64,000 nt of DNA from CAZMSD01 sp964568855 (GTDB lineage: Bacteria > CAIWAD01): the NCBI GenBank assembly GCA_964568855.1, contig CAZMSD010000010.1:28892-92891 (forward strand), given 5' to 3'. Position 1 is the stretch's first letter; each line of letters opens with the position of its first letter. Made by a program: the position numbers and the translations under genes. The notes beneath the pieces are model-generated. The model did not search any database. It saw only the letters and a list, made by a program, of their open reading frames with translations, and was not told where the DNA came from. This document shows, in pieces, positions 8,756 to 17,413 of the stretch.

Positions 8756-8870
8756 GAGTGTAGAAAAGCGAATGCGATTCCTAACTTGATCGGGATTTCG
8801 TCGGCCGCCCGCTGCCGGTGCCTCCGGCCCCGGGAAGCGGCCTGTTGTTCAGCAGCTCCGGGAGGACAGT

Positions 8871-9623
8871 TTGGAAATCTACGTCTTGATGAAAAGGGTT
8901 CCCGACACCGAGAGCCAGATCCGCATCGCCGCGGACCAGCGCTCCGTGGACACCAGCGACCTGAATTTCATCATCAACCCCTACGACGAATATGCCATCG
9001 AAGCCGCTCTGCAGCTCAAGGAGAGCGCCGGGGGCACTGTGACCCTGCTGACCGTGGGCACGGAAGGGTCGGAGAGCACCATCCGCAAGGGCCTGGCCAT
9101 GGGCGCGGACAAGGCGGTGCTGCTCAAGGTCGGCGAGTATTTGTTCGACGCCCGCCAGGTGGCTGCGGTTCTGGCCGCCTACCTCAAGAACGCCGGCGCA
9201 GACCTGATCCTCGGCGGCAAGCAGGGCGTGGACCAGGACAACGCATCCACGGCCCTGATGCTGGCCGAAATGCTGGGCCTGCCCAGCGTGAGCACGATCT
9301 GCAGCATCCAGGCGGAGAACGGCGGCTTCTCGGTCGAGCGCGAGGTGGAAGGCGGAAGGGAAAGCTATCGACTCGGCACGCCCTGCCTGCTGACCGCCGA
9401 CAAGGGCCTCAATGAACCGCGCTACGCCTCGCTGAAGGGCATCATGATGGCCAAGAAAAAGCCGCTGGAAGTGGCCGAGACGGCCCCCGCGGAAGGCGCC
9501 GTCTACGGCGTGGAAGGGCTGGAATACCCGCCCGCCCGGCCCGAGGGGCGTATCGTGGGCGAGGGCGCCGACGCGGTTCCCGAGCTGCTGCGGCTGCTGA
9601 AGGACGAAGCCAAGGTTTTCTAG
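8871..9623 (+). CDS. etfB: Electron transfer flavoprotein beta subunit
   Basis: With EtfA it forms the soluble FAD/AMP heterodimer that takes electrons from acyl-CoA dehydrogenases. The sequence shows the beta-subunit pattern: M-K-R-V-P-D near the start, N-P-Y-D-E-Y-A-I-E-A-A, an ETF-beta core with A-M-G-A-D-K-A-V, and G-G-K-Q-G-V-D-Q-D. The start is TTG at 8871, chosen because GGAGG lies 5 nt upstream and the family N-terminus begins there. An 18-nt gap separates it from etfA, so they are one operon. Confidence 0.93.
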   Translation: MEIYVLMKRVPDTESQIRIAADQRSVDTSDLNFIINPYDEYAIEAALQLKESAGGTVTLLTVGTEGSESTIRKGLAMGADKAVLLKVGEYLFDARQVAAVLAAYLKNAGADLILGGKQGVDQDNASTALMLAEMLGLPSVSTICSIQAENGGFSVEREVEGGRESYRLGTPCLLTADKGLNEPRYASLKGIMMAKKKPLEVAETAPAEGAVYGVEGLEYPPARPEGRIVGEGADAVPELLRLLKDEAKVF

Positions 9624-9640
9624 GATCCCCGGAGGCGATA

Positions 9641-10582
9641 GTGATAATCTACTGTGTCATCGAACATCAGCAAGGCCAGGTAAGGCAGGGCTCGCTGGAG
9701 GCCCTGAGCACGGCTCGCAGACTGAAGGCTACTGGAGCCTGCGAAGAAATCGTGGCCATCGTACCGGGTCAGGTGGAACAGCCGGAGGATCTTGGCCGCT
9801 ACGGCGCCGATCGCGTACAGCAGCTGAAGGCGCTGGAGGGCGCCTACAGCAGCGACGGCTGGGCGGCGGGCCTGGCCGGCGCCTGCGGCGATTCCCACGA
9901 AGCGCTGGTCATGCTTTCCGCCAGCGCGCGGGGGCGTGATCTGGCTCCCCGGCTGGCGGCCCGCCTTGGGCTGACCCAGCTCTCGGAATGCACCGAGCTG
10001 GATTTCAGCGAGGGCTCCCTGCGGCTGACTCGGCCCGTGTTCGCGGGCAAGGTGCTGCTGAAGACCCGGCTGCAGAGTTCGGCGTTGCTGACCCTGCGCC
10101 CCAAGGTCTTCGAGGCCGAAGAGGCGGGCGAGGCGGCCCCGGTGGAAACGCTGGAAGGCGAGGCCCCTGAAATGAAGGCCGTGGTGGCCGAGATAATCGG
10201 CGCCGCCTCCGCGAAGCTGGACCTGACGGAGGCCGACATCATCGTATCCGGCGGCCGCGGGGTGGGCGGACCCGAGGGCTACGCCCCGCTGGAGGCCCTG
10301 GCCGAGAAACTGGGCGCCGTGGTGGGCGCTTCACGCGCCTCGGTGGACGCGGGGTGGCGGCCGCACAGCGACCAGGTGGGCCAGACGGGCAAGGTGGTCA
10401 ATCCCACCCTCTACATCGCCTGCGGCATCAGCGGAGCCATCCAGCACCTGGCGGGGATGAAGAACTCCAGGTACATCGTGGCCATTAACAAGGATCCCGA
10501 GGCGCCCATCTTCAAGGTGGCCGATTACGGAATCGTGGGCGACCTGTTCCAGGTGATTCCCGCCCTGACGGAGGCCGTCTAA
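9641..10582 (+). CDS. etfA: Electron transfer flavoprotein alpha subunit
   Basis: Partner of EtfB; carries the FAD-binding domain. The C-terminal FAD signature is clear from ~200: G-G-R-G-V-G-G, then S-R-A-S-V-D-A-G-W, Q-V-G-Q-T-G-K-V-V-N-P, Y-I-A-C-G-I-S-G-A-I-Q-H, and N-K-D-P-E-A-P-I-F. It has 313 residues, normal length. It begins with GTG at 9641 behind GGAGG. A strong terminator follows, and a membrane iron-sulfur oxidoreductase lies convergently beyond it. Confidence 0.94.
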   Translation: MIIYCVIEHQQGQVRQGSLEALSTARRLKATGACEEIVAIVPGQVEQPEDLGRYGADRVQQLKALEGAYSSDGWAAGLAGACGDSHEALVMLSASARGRDLAPRLAARLGLTQLSECTELDFSEGSLRLTRPVFAGKVLLKTRLQSSALLTLRPKVFEAEEAGEAAPVETLEGEAPEMKAVVAEIIGAASAKLDLTEADIIVSGGRGVGGPEGYAPLEALAEKLGAVVGASRASVDAGWRPHSDQVGQTGKVVNPTLYIACGISGAIQHLAGMKNSRYIVAINKDPEAPIFKVADYGIVGDLFQVIPALTEAV

Positions 10583-10627
10583 CACAACAGGTTTAGTACG
10601 CGGTCGCGATCCGCGGAAGAGAAATAG

Positions 10628-10654
10628 AAACGGGGCCTTTCGGGGCCCCGTTTT
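10628..10654 (+). terminator. Rho-independent terminator after etfA
   Basis: AAACGGGGCC (10628-10637) pairs with GGCCCCGTTT (10644-10653) over a TTTCGG loop, followed by a further T. The A-tract/T-tract symmetry means it could act on both strands. Confidence 0.85.
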
Positions 10655-10909
10655 CCGCTTTTGGGGTGTCAAAGCGGTTGTCGCGTCACACAGCTGAACA
10701 GAGAGAGGGTTGGTCAAAGCGATTCCTGTCCTGGTACAGCAAAACGTGTGCCAGAGATCGCAGAGGACTTCCAGGATGGTCTTAATTCATTGAATGACAA
10801 GAGCTTGGCTCAACAACCGGGCAGAGGTTCAGGTCCTGAATGCGCCGTTCTGGGTTGTGTGTGATGAGCCACTCTGGTGGAATTGCCCGCAAGCAAGGGA
10901 TATGAACAA
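10655..10909. other. Intergenic stretch between convergent etfA and oxidoreductase gene
   Basis: About 255 nt with no convincing gene. It contains GTCACAC at 10685-10691 and a tRNA-T-arm-like patch around 10820-10845 that does not fold into a tRNA. A short CCGGGT/ACCCGG palindrome overlaps the 3' end of the minus-strand gene. I see no strong terminator for that gene. Confidence 0.5.
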
Positions 10910-12784
10910 TTATCCGGGTAACCCGGCGGCCACGATCTGGGCGATGTCCAGCACCTTGATTTCTTCCCGCCCCTTGTCCACGGCTCCGTCCCGCAGCATG
11001 GTCTGGCAGAAGGGACAACTGGTGCCGAAGATTCGTGCTCCGGTGGCCAGGAGTTCATCGGTGCGTTCATGGTTGACGCGCGTCCCCTCGGTCTCCTCGG
11101 CGAACAACATTGCGCCGCCGGCTCCGCAGCAGAAGGAACGGCGGCCCGTCCGCGGCGCTTCCACCAAGGAGGTGCCACAAGCGCCCAGGACCTCGCGGGG
11201 GGCGCGGATCACCTCCCCGCCGATGTATCGCGAGAGATAGCAGGCGTCGTGGTAGGCCAGGCGGCCCTCGAGCTGACCCGGGGCGCCCGTCTCCGGCCTG
11301 AGTCGTCCGTCTCGAATCAGGTCCTGGATGAACACGCTGTGATGCACCAGGGGAATCTGTTTCAGGCGCAGTTCCTCAGGCAGATCCTGGTATTCGCTCA
11401 GGGTCTTGATGCAATGCGGGCAGGTTGAGACGATCAGCTCGGGATCGGCCTCGTTGATGGTTTCCGCGTTCTCCATGGCCAGTTCCTGGAAGGCGAACTC
11501 GTTGCCCGCCCGGCGGGCGGCGTCGCCGGTGCATTTCTCTTTGCGCAGCACGCCGAAGTCGACCTCCGCCGCCTTGAGAATCCGCAGGAAATCCAGGGCC
11601 ACGGCGCGGTAGGCTTCGTCGAAGCGGGCCATGCAGCCCATCCAGTAGAGCACTTTCTGGCTGCCGTCGTGGAAGGGGACGTCGTGCTCCTCGAGGAAGG
11701 CCGTGGCGTCCTGGGCGGCATAGCGCCAGGGATTGCCGGAACGCTCGAGGTTGTCGAAAAGCGTGCGGAAGGTGGCCGGGAAGCGGCCCTCGCTCACCAG
11801 GCCGCGGCGGTATTCCAGCAGGCTCAGCGGCTGGTCGTTGCCGGTAGGGCACTGCTCGGCGCAGGCGCCGCAGGTGGTGCACTGCCAGAGCCATTCCTCG
11901 GGCAGGCAACCACCCACCGCCTGTTGCTCAGGATCTTCCAGGAATCCGGCCCGCAAGTTCAGTACAAGCTGCTTGGGATCCAGGGCCTTGCCCGTCTGGG
12001 CGGCCGGGCAGTGCTCCCAGCAACGGCCGCATTCCACGCAGGAGAAGATTGCCAGCGCATTGGCCTTTCCCAGGTCGGCCAGGCTGCCGGCGCCCATTTC
12101 CTCCTTCTCGAAATCGAGGGGCAGCAGGCGGCCCATCACCTCGTTGCGAAAGAAAACCGCGAACGGGCTGAGTACCAGGTGCAGGTGCTTGGAGCGGGGA
12201 ATCAGAACCAGGAAGGCCAGCAGAACCACGCTGTGCAGCCACCAGTTCGCTTCCGCCCATTTACCGCCGGAGCTCATCACCGGGCACTCGTGATACTTGG
12301 CCAGGAAGGTAACCATCAGGAGGAAGATGAACAGGGCCACCAGGCCGCTGGTGAGGGACAGCTCCGTGCCCAGCGGGCGGGGGCGCAGGACGAACCTGCG
12401 GAAGGCCAGGTAGAGAATGCCCAGGCCCGCCGCGTATGCGAACAGGGCCACCAGGCTCTGGAAGGCTTCGTGGAAGCGGCCGCTCCGCGGCAGAATTCCC
12501 CCGGGCAGGAAAGCCAGGCTGAAATGGTTGAGGGTCTCCAGCACGAAGGCCAGGAAGGCCCAGAAGACCAGGGCATGGGCCAGTCCGGCCAGCGGTCGAT
12601 TCCCGATGACCTTGCTCTGGAAGACGACCTCGCGGAGCACTCGCAGCAAGCGCCTGCCCGTCCCATCCGTGGGAAAACCGCCGGAAGCGCTGCCTATCGC
12701 CCCCAGGCGCTGCCTGAGCACCTGGACGAACAGCAGAACGGACACCAGCAGCAGAACGAGAAAGACCAGGGCCTTGATCAGCAT
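10910..12784 (-). CDS. Membrane (Fe-S) oxidoreductase, HdrD/FadF-like, likely ETF:quinone oxidoreductase
   Basis: A 624-residue fusion. The N-terminus has about five membrane helices (to ~230) of the NarI/HdrE type. Next comes a ferredoxin-like pair of clusters, C-V-E-C-G-R-C-W-E-H-C-P and C-T-T-C-G-A-C-A-E-Q-C-P. Two cysteine-rich CCG domains follow, with C-P-H-C and C-C-G-A-G-G plus C-P-F-C. This is the architecture of FadF-type proteins that pass electrons from ETF to the quinone pool. Its position tail-to-tail with etfBA supports that role, which remains inference. CGGAG lies 7 nt before the ATG. The two genes are not co-transcribed. Confidence 0.85.
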   Translation of the reverse strand: MLIKALVFLVLLLVSVLLFVQVLRQRLGAIGSASGGFPTDGTGRRLLRVLREVVFQSKVIGNRPLAGLAHALVFWAFLAFVLETLNHFSLAFLPGGILPRSGRFHEAFQSLVALFAYAAGLGILYLAFRRFVLRPRPLGTELSLTSGLVALFIFLLMVTFLAKYHECPVMSSGGKWAEANWWLHSVVLLAFLVLIPRSKHLHLVLSPFAVFFRNEVMGRLLPLDFEKEEMGAGSLADLGKANALAIFSCVECGRCWEHCPAAQTGKALDPKQLVLNLRAGFLEDPEQQAVGGCLPEEWLWQCTTCGACAEQCPTGNDQPLSLLEYRRGLVSEGRFPATFRTLFDNLERSGNPWRYAAQDATAFLEEHDVPFHDGSQKVLYWMGCMARFDEAYRAVALDFLRILKAAEVDFGVLRKEKCTGDAARRAGNEFAFQELAMENAETINEADPELIVSTCPHCIKTLSEYQDLPEELRLKQIPLVHHSVFIQDLIRDGRLRPETGAPGQLEGRLAYHDACYLSRYIGGEVIRAPREVLGACGTSLVEAPRTGRRSFCCGAGGAMLFAEETEGTRVNHERTDELLATGARIFGTSCPFCQTMLRDGAVDKGREEIKVLDIAQIVAAGLPG

Positions 12785-12982
12785 GGCGTACTCCGGGGTG
12801 GGCGGTAGTTAATTCTTTAATATTACAAAAGCTGCAAGCCGGCGCAAGGAAACCGCGCCGCGGCCGCCGTCCGTGTATCACGCAGGGGCATCGCCCGGCC
12901 TGCTTTCCTTCCTTCATTCCCTGCCACTCCCTACATTGTACCGCTGATTCGATTTTCGTTGGACAGCAGTCCCGAGGACTAC

Positions 12983-14635
12983 ATGCAGAAACTGGGAACC
13001 GCACTGAAGGACGGCGAGAAAGCCCGCCGGCAGCGCGAGCTTTACGAAGGTCTGCTGACCCGGCTGGAGCAGCAATGCGCCTCCATCCGCAAGGGAGGAG
13101 GCGAGACGGCCCTCGCCCGGCACCACAAGCGCGGCAAGCTGAGCGCGCGGGAGCGCATCGCCGAGCTGACCGACGAGGGCAGCTTCTTCGAGCTGGGGAC
13201 CTTCGCCGCGCGCGGAATGTACCCCGACCAGGGAGATATTCCCGCGGCCGGCACGGTGATGGGCCTGGGGTGCGTCCAGGGACGCCTGGCCATGGTGGTG
13301 GCCAACGACGCCACGGTCAAGGCCGGGGCCTGGTTCCCCATGACGGCCAAGAAGAACCTGCGCGCCCAGGAGATCTGCATGGAGAACAGGCTGCCGGTGG
13401 TCTATCTAGTGGATAGCGCCGGGGTCTTCCTCCCCTTGCAGGACGAGATCTTCCCCGACCGCGAGCACTTCGGACGCATCTTCCGCAACAACGCGGTGAT
13501 GAGTTCCCTGGGCATTCCCCAGATCGCGGCCATCATGGGCCCCTGCGTGGCCGGCGGGGCCTACCTGCCCATCATGAGCGACGAGGCCATGATCGTGGAC
13601 GGCACCGGTTCCGTATTCCTGGCGGGCGCCCACCTGGTGAAGGCCGCCATCGGCGAGGTGATCGAGAACGAGGACCTGGGAGGTGCCACGGTTCACTGTT
13701 CCATCAGCGGCGTCACCGATTACAAGGCGCGGGACGACCATGACTGCCTCGAGCGGATCCGCGACCAGTTTTCCCAGATGCGCGACGGCCGGCGGGGAGT
13801 CTTCGAACACGGCGAGACCCGGGAGCCGGAGTACCCCGCCGACGATCTGCTGGCACTCCTGCCCCAGGATCACGCGAGGCCTTACGACATGCGCGAGGTT
13901 CTGGCCCGCCTGCTCGACGGCAGCGAGTGGGTGGAGTACAAACCCGACTATGGCCGGACGCTGCTCTGCGGCACGGGCCGGATCAAGGGCTGGACGGTGG
14001 GCATCGTGGCCAACCAGCGGTTGGTGGTGAAGAGCGGCAAGGGCGAGCTGCAGGTGGGCGGAGTGATCTACTCGGACAGTGCGGACAAGGCTACCCGCTT
14101 CATCATGAACTGCAACCAGCGCAGAATCCCCCTGGTCTTTCTGCAGGACGTCACGGGCTTCATGGTGGGCTCCCAGGCGGAGCACGGGGGCATCATCAAG
14201 GACGGCGCGAAAATGGTCAACGCGGTGGCCAATTCCACCGTGCCCAAGATCACCTTCATCGTCGGCAACAGTTTCGGGGCCGGCAACTACGCCATGTGCG
14301 GCAAGGCCTACGATCCCCGGTTCATCTTCGCCCTGCCCAGTTCGCGCATCGCCGTGATGGGCGGGCAGCAGGCCTCCAACGTACTGCTGGACATCCGTCT
14401 CGGACAGTTGAAGCGGGAAGGCAAGAAGCTGGACGATCAGAAGCGGCAGGCCCTGCTGAAGGAGATCCAGGACAAGTACGAACGGGAAATGGACCCCACC
14501 TACGCGGCGGCCAGGCTCTGGGTGGACGAGATCCTCGATCCACGACGTATCCGCGAGGCGGTTGACACTGCGCTGGCCGTGGCCAGCCATAACCCGGAGA
14601 TCGCCCCCTTCAACCCGGGCGTGATACAAACCTGA
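12983..14635 (+). CDS. Acyl-CoA carboxylase carboxyltransferase subunit (MccB-like)
   Basis: Transfers CO2 from carboxybiotin to an acyl-CoA. The crotonase-like core and oxyanion glycines are present (G-P-C-V-A-G-G-A-Y, G-N-S-F-G-A-G-N-Y). The signatures N-E-D-L-G-G-A-T-V-H-C and V-M-G-G-Q-Q-A-S-N-V resemble methylcrotonyl-CoA carboxylase beta. ATG 12983 with GAGGA 4 nt upstream is preferred over an in-frame TTG at 12959 that lacks an SD; this gives 550 residues. No biotin carboxylase or biotin carrier gene is adjacent. Given methylmalonyl-CoA mutase at 44-48 kb, it could serve as the propionyl-CoA carboxylase subunit instead. Confidence 0.85.
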   Translation: MQKLGTALKDGEKARRQRELYEGLLTRLEQQCASIRKGGGETALARHHKRGKLSARERIAELTDEGSFFELGTFAARGMYPDQGDIPAAGTVMGLGCVQGRLAMVVANDATVKAGAWFPMTAKKNLRAQEICMENRLPVVYLVDSAGVFLPLQDEIFPDREHFGRIFRNNAVMSSLGIPQIAAIMGPCVAGGAYLPIMSDEAMIVDGTGSVFLAGAHLVKAAIGEVIENEDLGGATVHCSISGVTDYKARDDHDCLERIRDQFSQMRDGRRGVFEHGETREPEYPADDLLALLPQDHARPYDMREVLARLLDGSEWVEYKPDYGRTLLCGTGRIKGWTVGIVANQRLVVKSGKGELQVGGVIYSDSADKATRFIMNCNQRRIPLVFLQDVTGFMVGSQAEHGGIIKDGAKMVNAVANSTVPKITFIVGNSFGAGNYAMCGKAYDPRFIFALPSSRIAVMGGQQASNVLLDIRLGQLKREGKKLDDQKRQALLKEIQDKYEREMDPTYAAARLWVDEILDPRRIREAVDTALAVASHNPEIAPFNPGVIQT

Positions 14636-14698
14636 TCGCCGGGGGAGATGCGGGGAACCTGGACTTGCCCCCCGGGTTCATTTCCTGCGATGTGCCGC

Positions 14699-14716
14699 GG
14701 CGGCCGCGCGGCCGCC
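14699..14716 (+). promoter_or_regulatory. G/C-only hairpin abutting the cold-shock gene ribosome binding site
   Basis: GGCGGCC (14699-14705) pairs with GGCCGCC (14710-14716) around a GCGC loop. It ends 4 nt before the AGAGG ribosome binding site (14721-14725). Such a stem next to the SD could influence translation; no test is possible here. Confidence 0.4.
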
Positions 14717-14731
14717 AGAAAGAGGATGAAC

Positions 14732-14944
14732 ATGCTGGGAACGGTAAAGTTCTTCAACGAGAAGCATGGATACGGATTCATCACCTCGCTGGGAATTGAA
14801 AAAGACATCTTCGTGCATTACTCGCAGATCAAGGGCAAGGGCCACAAGATCCTCAAGACCGGTCAGGAGGTGAGCTTCCGTCTCGTGGAAACCGATCGGG
14901 GTCCCCAGGCGGAAGCCGTGCACATCATCGAGGAACAGGCCTGA
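14732..14944 (+). CDS. csp: Cold-shock domain protein (CspA family)
   Basis: A 70-residue single cold-shock domain that binds single-stranded RNA/DNA. RNP1 (K-H-G-Y-G-F-I) and RNP2 (D-I-F-V-H-Y) are present; RNP1 has K-H where G-F or K-G is usual. ATG 14732 is chosen over ATG 14726 because AGAGG then sits 6 nt upstream and the protein begins M-L-G-T-V-K-F-F-N, the family start. It lies between the carboxyltransferase and homoaconitase genes. Confidence 0.93.
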   Translation: MLGTVKFFNEKHGYGFITSLGIEKDIFVHYSQIKGKGHKILKTGQEVSFRLVETDRGPQAEAVHIIEEQA

Positions 14945-15008
14945 TCAAAGCTAGTCTGATCGGAATCGGGCGCGTCAGGAACAGGGGCTGAGAACAGGAG
15001 TCCGCAAG

Positions 15009-16982
15009 ATGCCTCAAAACCTTGTCGAAAAGATCGCCGAGCGTTATGCCATCGGCCTGGAACCGGGCATCGAAGTCCATACGGGCGACTTTCTATCCAT
15101 CCGGCCGGCTCACGTGCTGACTCACGACAACACGGGGGCGGTGATCCCCAAGTTCAAATCCATCGGCGCTAGGCGGGTGACCGATCCCCGGCAGGCGGTG
15201 ATCGCGCTGGACCACAACGTCCAGGACGAGAGTGAAGGGAACCTTGAAAAATACGTACGCATCGAGGCCTTCGCCCGCGAAATGGGCATCGACTTCTATC
15301 CCGCGGGGCGCGGAATCGGGCACCAGATCATGTGCGAGGAAGGTTACGCCTGGCCGGGCACCCTGGCGGTGGCCTCGGACAGCCATGCCAACATGTACGG
15401 CGGCCTGGGCTGCCTGGGCACGCCCGTGGTGCGCACCGACGCCGCGGCCATCTGGGCCACCGGCAGGACCTGGTGGCAGGTTCCCAGGGTGGCGCGGGTT
15501 GAACTCTTCGGCCGGCTGCGTCCCGGCGTCACGGGCAAGGACCTGATTCTGACCCTCTGCAGTGTCTTCAACCAGGACGAGGTGCTCAACCACGCCGTGG
15601 AATTCAGCGGCGAAGGCCTGGCCTCGCTTCAGATCGAGCAGCGTTTGAGCATCGCCAACATGACCACCGAGTGGGGAGCCCTGGCCGGGCTGTTTCCCAT
15701 CGACGGAGTCTGCATCAACTGGCTGCGCGACCGGGCGGCCGAGCTTCGCCGCCAGGCGCCCCGGGGCGTCGCCTCCGACGACGACAGGCGGGACGGTCAC
15801 CCGCGAATCAACGAAGAGCGGATAGCGGCCCTGGAGCAGGAGGGTCTGGAAGCGGACGCCGAGGCGCCTTACGCCGTCGAGCTGCGCCTGGATCTCGACT
15901 CGGTTTCCCCCTGGGTGGCGGGCCCCAACAGCATCAAGGAAGGCCGTCCCGTCGCCGGGCTGAAACAGGACCGGCTGCGCATCGACAAGGCCTACCTGGT
16001 CTCTTGCGTCAACGCCCGGGCCAGCGACATCGCCCAGGCGGCGGAGATTCTGCGGGGTCACCGCGTGGCCGCCGGAGTGGAACTGTACGTGGCCGCCGCC
16101 TCCAGCCGGGTACAGCAGGAGTGCGAGGCGCGCGGCGACTGGCAGGTGCTGATGGAGGCGGGCGCCATCGCCCTTCCTTCGGGTTGCGGTCCCTGCATCG
16201 GCCTGGGCCGGGGGCTGCTCCGGGCGGGAGAGGTGGGCGTGTCCGCCACCAACCGCAATTTCAAGGGCCGGATGGGATCCCCCGAGGCCCTGTGTTACCT
16301 GGCTTCGCCGGCCGTGGTGGCGGCCTCGGCCGCCTCGGGCCATATCGATCTCCCGGGCGAAGTGGAGTTCCGGGAACCGGCGGCCGAGATCCGCAGCCAT
16401 TCCGGAAAGAGCCCGGGCGGCACCGCCACCAGGATCCTGGGCGGTTTTCCGGAAGAGCTCAGCGGGGAGCTCGTTTTCTGCCATCAGGACAATCTGAATA
16501 CCGACGGGATCTACCCGGGCGCCTACACCTATCGCGATGACATGGGACCCCGGGAGGAAGCCGCGGTGGTGATGGAGAACTACGATCCCCGGTTCCGCGA
16601 GATCGCCCGCAAGGGAGACATCCTGGTGGGGGGCTTCAACTTCGGCACCGGCAGCTCGCGGGAGCAGGCGGCCACCGCTTTGAAGCATTTCGGCATCCGG
16701 CTGGTGCTGGCCGGATCTTTTTCGGAGACTTACAAGAGGAACGCCCTGAACAACGGCTTCCTGGCCATCGAAGCGCCCGAGCTGGTGCGCGACCTGCTCG
16801 AACGCTGCGGCAGGACCACGCTGACCTTTCGCACGGAACTCCTCGCCCGGATCGATTTCAGGAAGTCCGTCCTCGAGACGATGGAACGCAAGTACACGCT
16901 TGGTCCGGTGGGCACGGCGGCCCAGGAATTGATCATCCAGGACGGTCTGTCCAACTGGGTCCGCTCGCGGATCAACCGCTGA
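15009..16982 (+). CDS. Homoaconitase-like aconitase-family hydratase (fused large and small domains, Lys4 type)
   Basis: An aconitase-superfamily dehydratase of 657 residues. The 4Fe-4S ligands are visible as S-C333-V-N and G-C393-G-P-C396-I-G. The N-terminal segments V-L-T-H-D-N, F-Y-P-A-G-R-G-I-G-H-Q-I-M, A-S-D-S-H-A-N-M-Y-G-G and T-T-E-W-G-A-L-A-G-L-F-P are those I associate with fungal homoaconitase Lys4. The swivel domain with G-T-G-S-S-R-E-Q-A follows from ~470. Lys4 converts homocitrate to homoisocitrate in alpha-aminoadipate lysine synthesis. No other gene of that pathway is in the window, so a different 2-hydroxy-tricarboxylate substrate is possible. SD AGGAG lies 9 nt before the ATG. 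Confidence 0.82.
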   Translation: MPQNLVEKIAERYAIGLEPGIEVHTGDFLSIRPAHVLTHDNTGAVIPKFKSIGARRVTDPRQAVIALDHNVQDESEGNLEKYVRIEAFAREMGIDFYPAGRGIGHQIMCEEGYAWPGTLAVASDSHANMYGGLGCLGTPVVRTDAAAIWATGRTWWQVPRVARVELFGRLRPGVTGKDLILTLCSVFNQDEVLNHAVEFSGEGLASLQIEQRLSIANMTTEWGALAGLFPIDGVCINWLRDRAAELRRQAPRGVASDDDRRDGHPRINEERIAALEQEGLEADAEAPYAVELRLDLDSVSPWVAGPNSIKEGRPVAGLKQDRLRIDKAYLVSCVNARASDIAQAAEILRGHRVAAGVELYVAAASSRVQQECEARGDWQVLMEAGAIALPSGCGPCIGLGRGLLRAGEVGVSATNRNFKGRMGSPEALCYLASPAVVAASAASGHIDLPGEVEFREPAAEIRSHSGKSPGGTATRILGGFPEELSGELVFCHQDNLNTDGIYPGAYTYRDDMGPREEAAVVMENYDPRFREIARKGDILVGGFNFGTGSSREQAATALKHFGIRLVLAGSFSETYKRNALNNGFLAIEAPELVRDLLERCGRTTLTFRTELLARIDFRKSVLETMERKYTLGPVGTAAQELIIQDGLSNWVRSRINR

Positions 16983-17033
16983 CAGGACTTCATCGAATGG
17001 AACCGGGGATCCCCGCGACCGTCGCGGCGATTG

Positions 17034-17040
17034 TCACACA
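17034..17040 (+). promoter_or_regulatory. GTCACAC motif upstream of the tRNA promoter
   Basis: GTCACAC lies 14 nt upstream of the -35 hexamer of the tRNA promoter, at about -53 from the predicted start. The complement contains the TGTGA half-site expected for a CRP-type regulator. It is a single half-site only. Confidence 0.3.
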
Positions 17041-17054
17041 AATCCAGATCCGGC

Positions 17055-17083
17055 TTGACAGACAGCGGTTCCAGAGCTATTAT
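17055..17083 (+). promoter_or_regulatory. Near-consensus sigma-70 promoter for the tRNA pair
   Basis: TTGACA (17055-17060), a 17-nt spacer and TATTAT (17078-17083) predict initiation near 17090, six bases before the first tRNA. Confidence 0.85.
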
Positions 17084-17095
17084 TGAAGTAGTCAT

Positions 17096-17168
<73 letters not shown>

Positions 17169-17191
17169 TTTACAGGCGGTGGCCTGTGTGT

Positions 17192-17265
17192 GGCAGTGTA
17201 GCTCAGTTGGTTAGAGCAGCGGAATCATAATCCGCGTGTCCGGGGTTCGAGTCCCTGCACTGCTA
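17192..17265 (+). tRNA. tRNA-Met elongator (CAT); tRNA-Ile2 not excluded
   Basis: A full cloverleaf with acceptor GGCAGTG/CACTGCT (terminal G-T pair), D-arm AGCTCAGTTGGTTAGAGC, anticodon CAT at 17226-17228 in stem GCGGA/TCCGC, T-loop TTCGAGT, discriminator A17265 and no encoded CCA. The anticodon arm resembles elongator Met tRNAs. A lysidine-modified Ile2 tRNA would also read CAT, which is notable because tilS follows. Confidence 0.93.
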
Positions 17266-17413
17266 TCGAATGCGTCCGGTTGCAGAACGCATTGTACATC
17301 GCAAGCTCATTCCCGAGCGTCCATCCGACCCGGCGTTCGTGAAAGTACCTTTGAACAGCGGATCCGAGCGACCAGCAGTCCGATACTGCGGGTCCGTCCA
17401 AGCGGGAACCATC

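Noticed and set aside
8786..9415. A 209-residue frame upstream of and overlapping etfB
   Set aside because: It is out of frame with the clear etfB protein and has a composition typical of a shadow frame.
10794..10860. tRNA-like patch (D-arm-like GGCTCAAC, T-arm-like GGTTCAGGTCCT)
   Set aside because: No acceptor stem and no anticodon arm of correct size can be formed on either strand.
17270..17413. Upstream ATG extension of the hypothetical protein at 17414
   Set aside because: It would begin 5 nt after a tRNA with no ribosome binding site. The extra 48 residues look like non-coding sequence.
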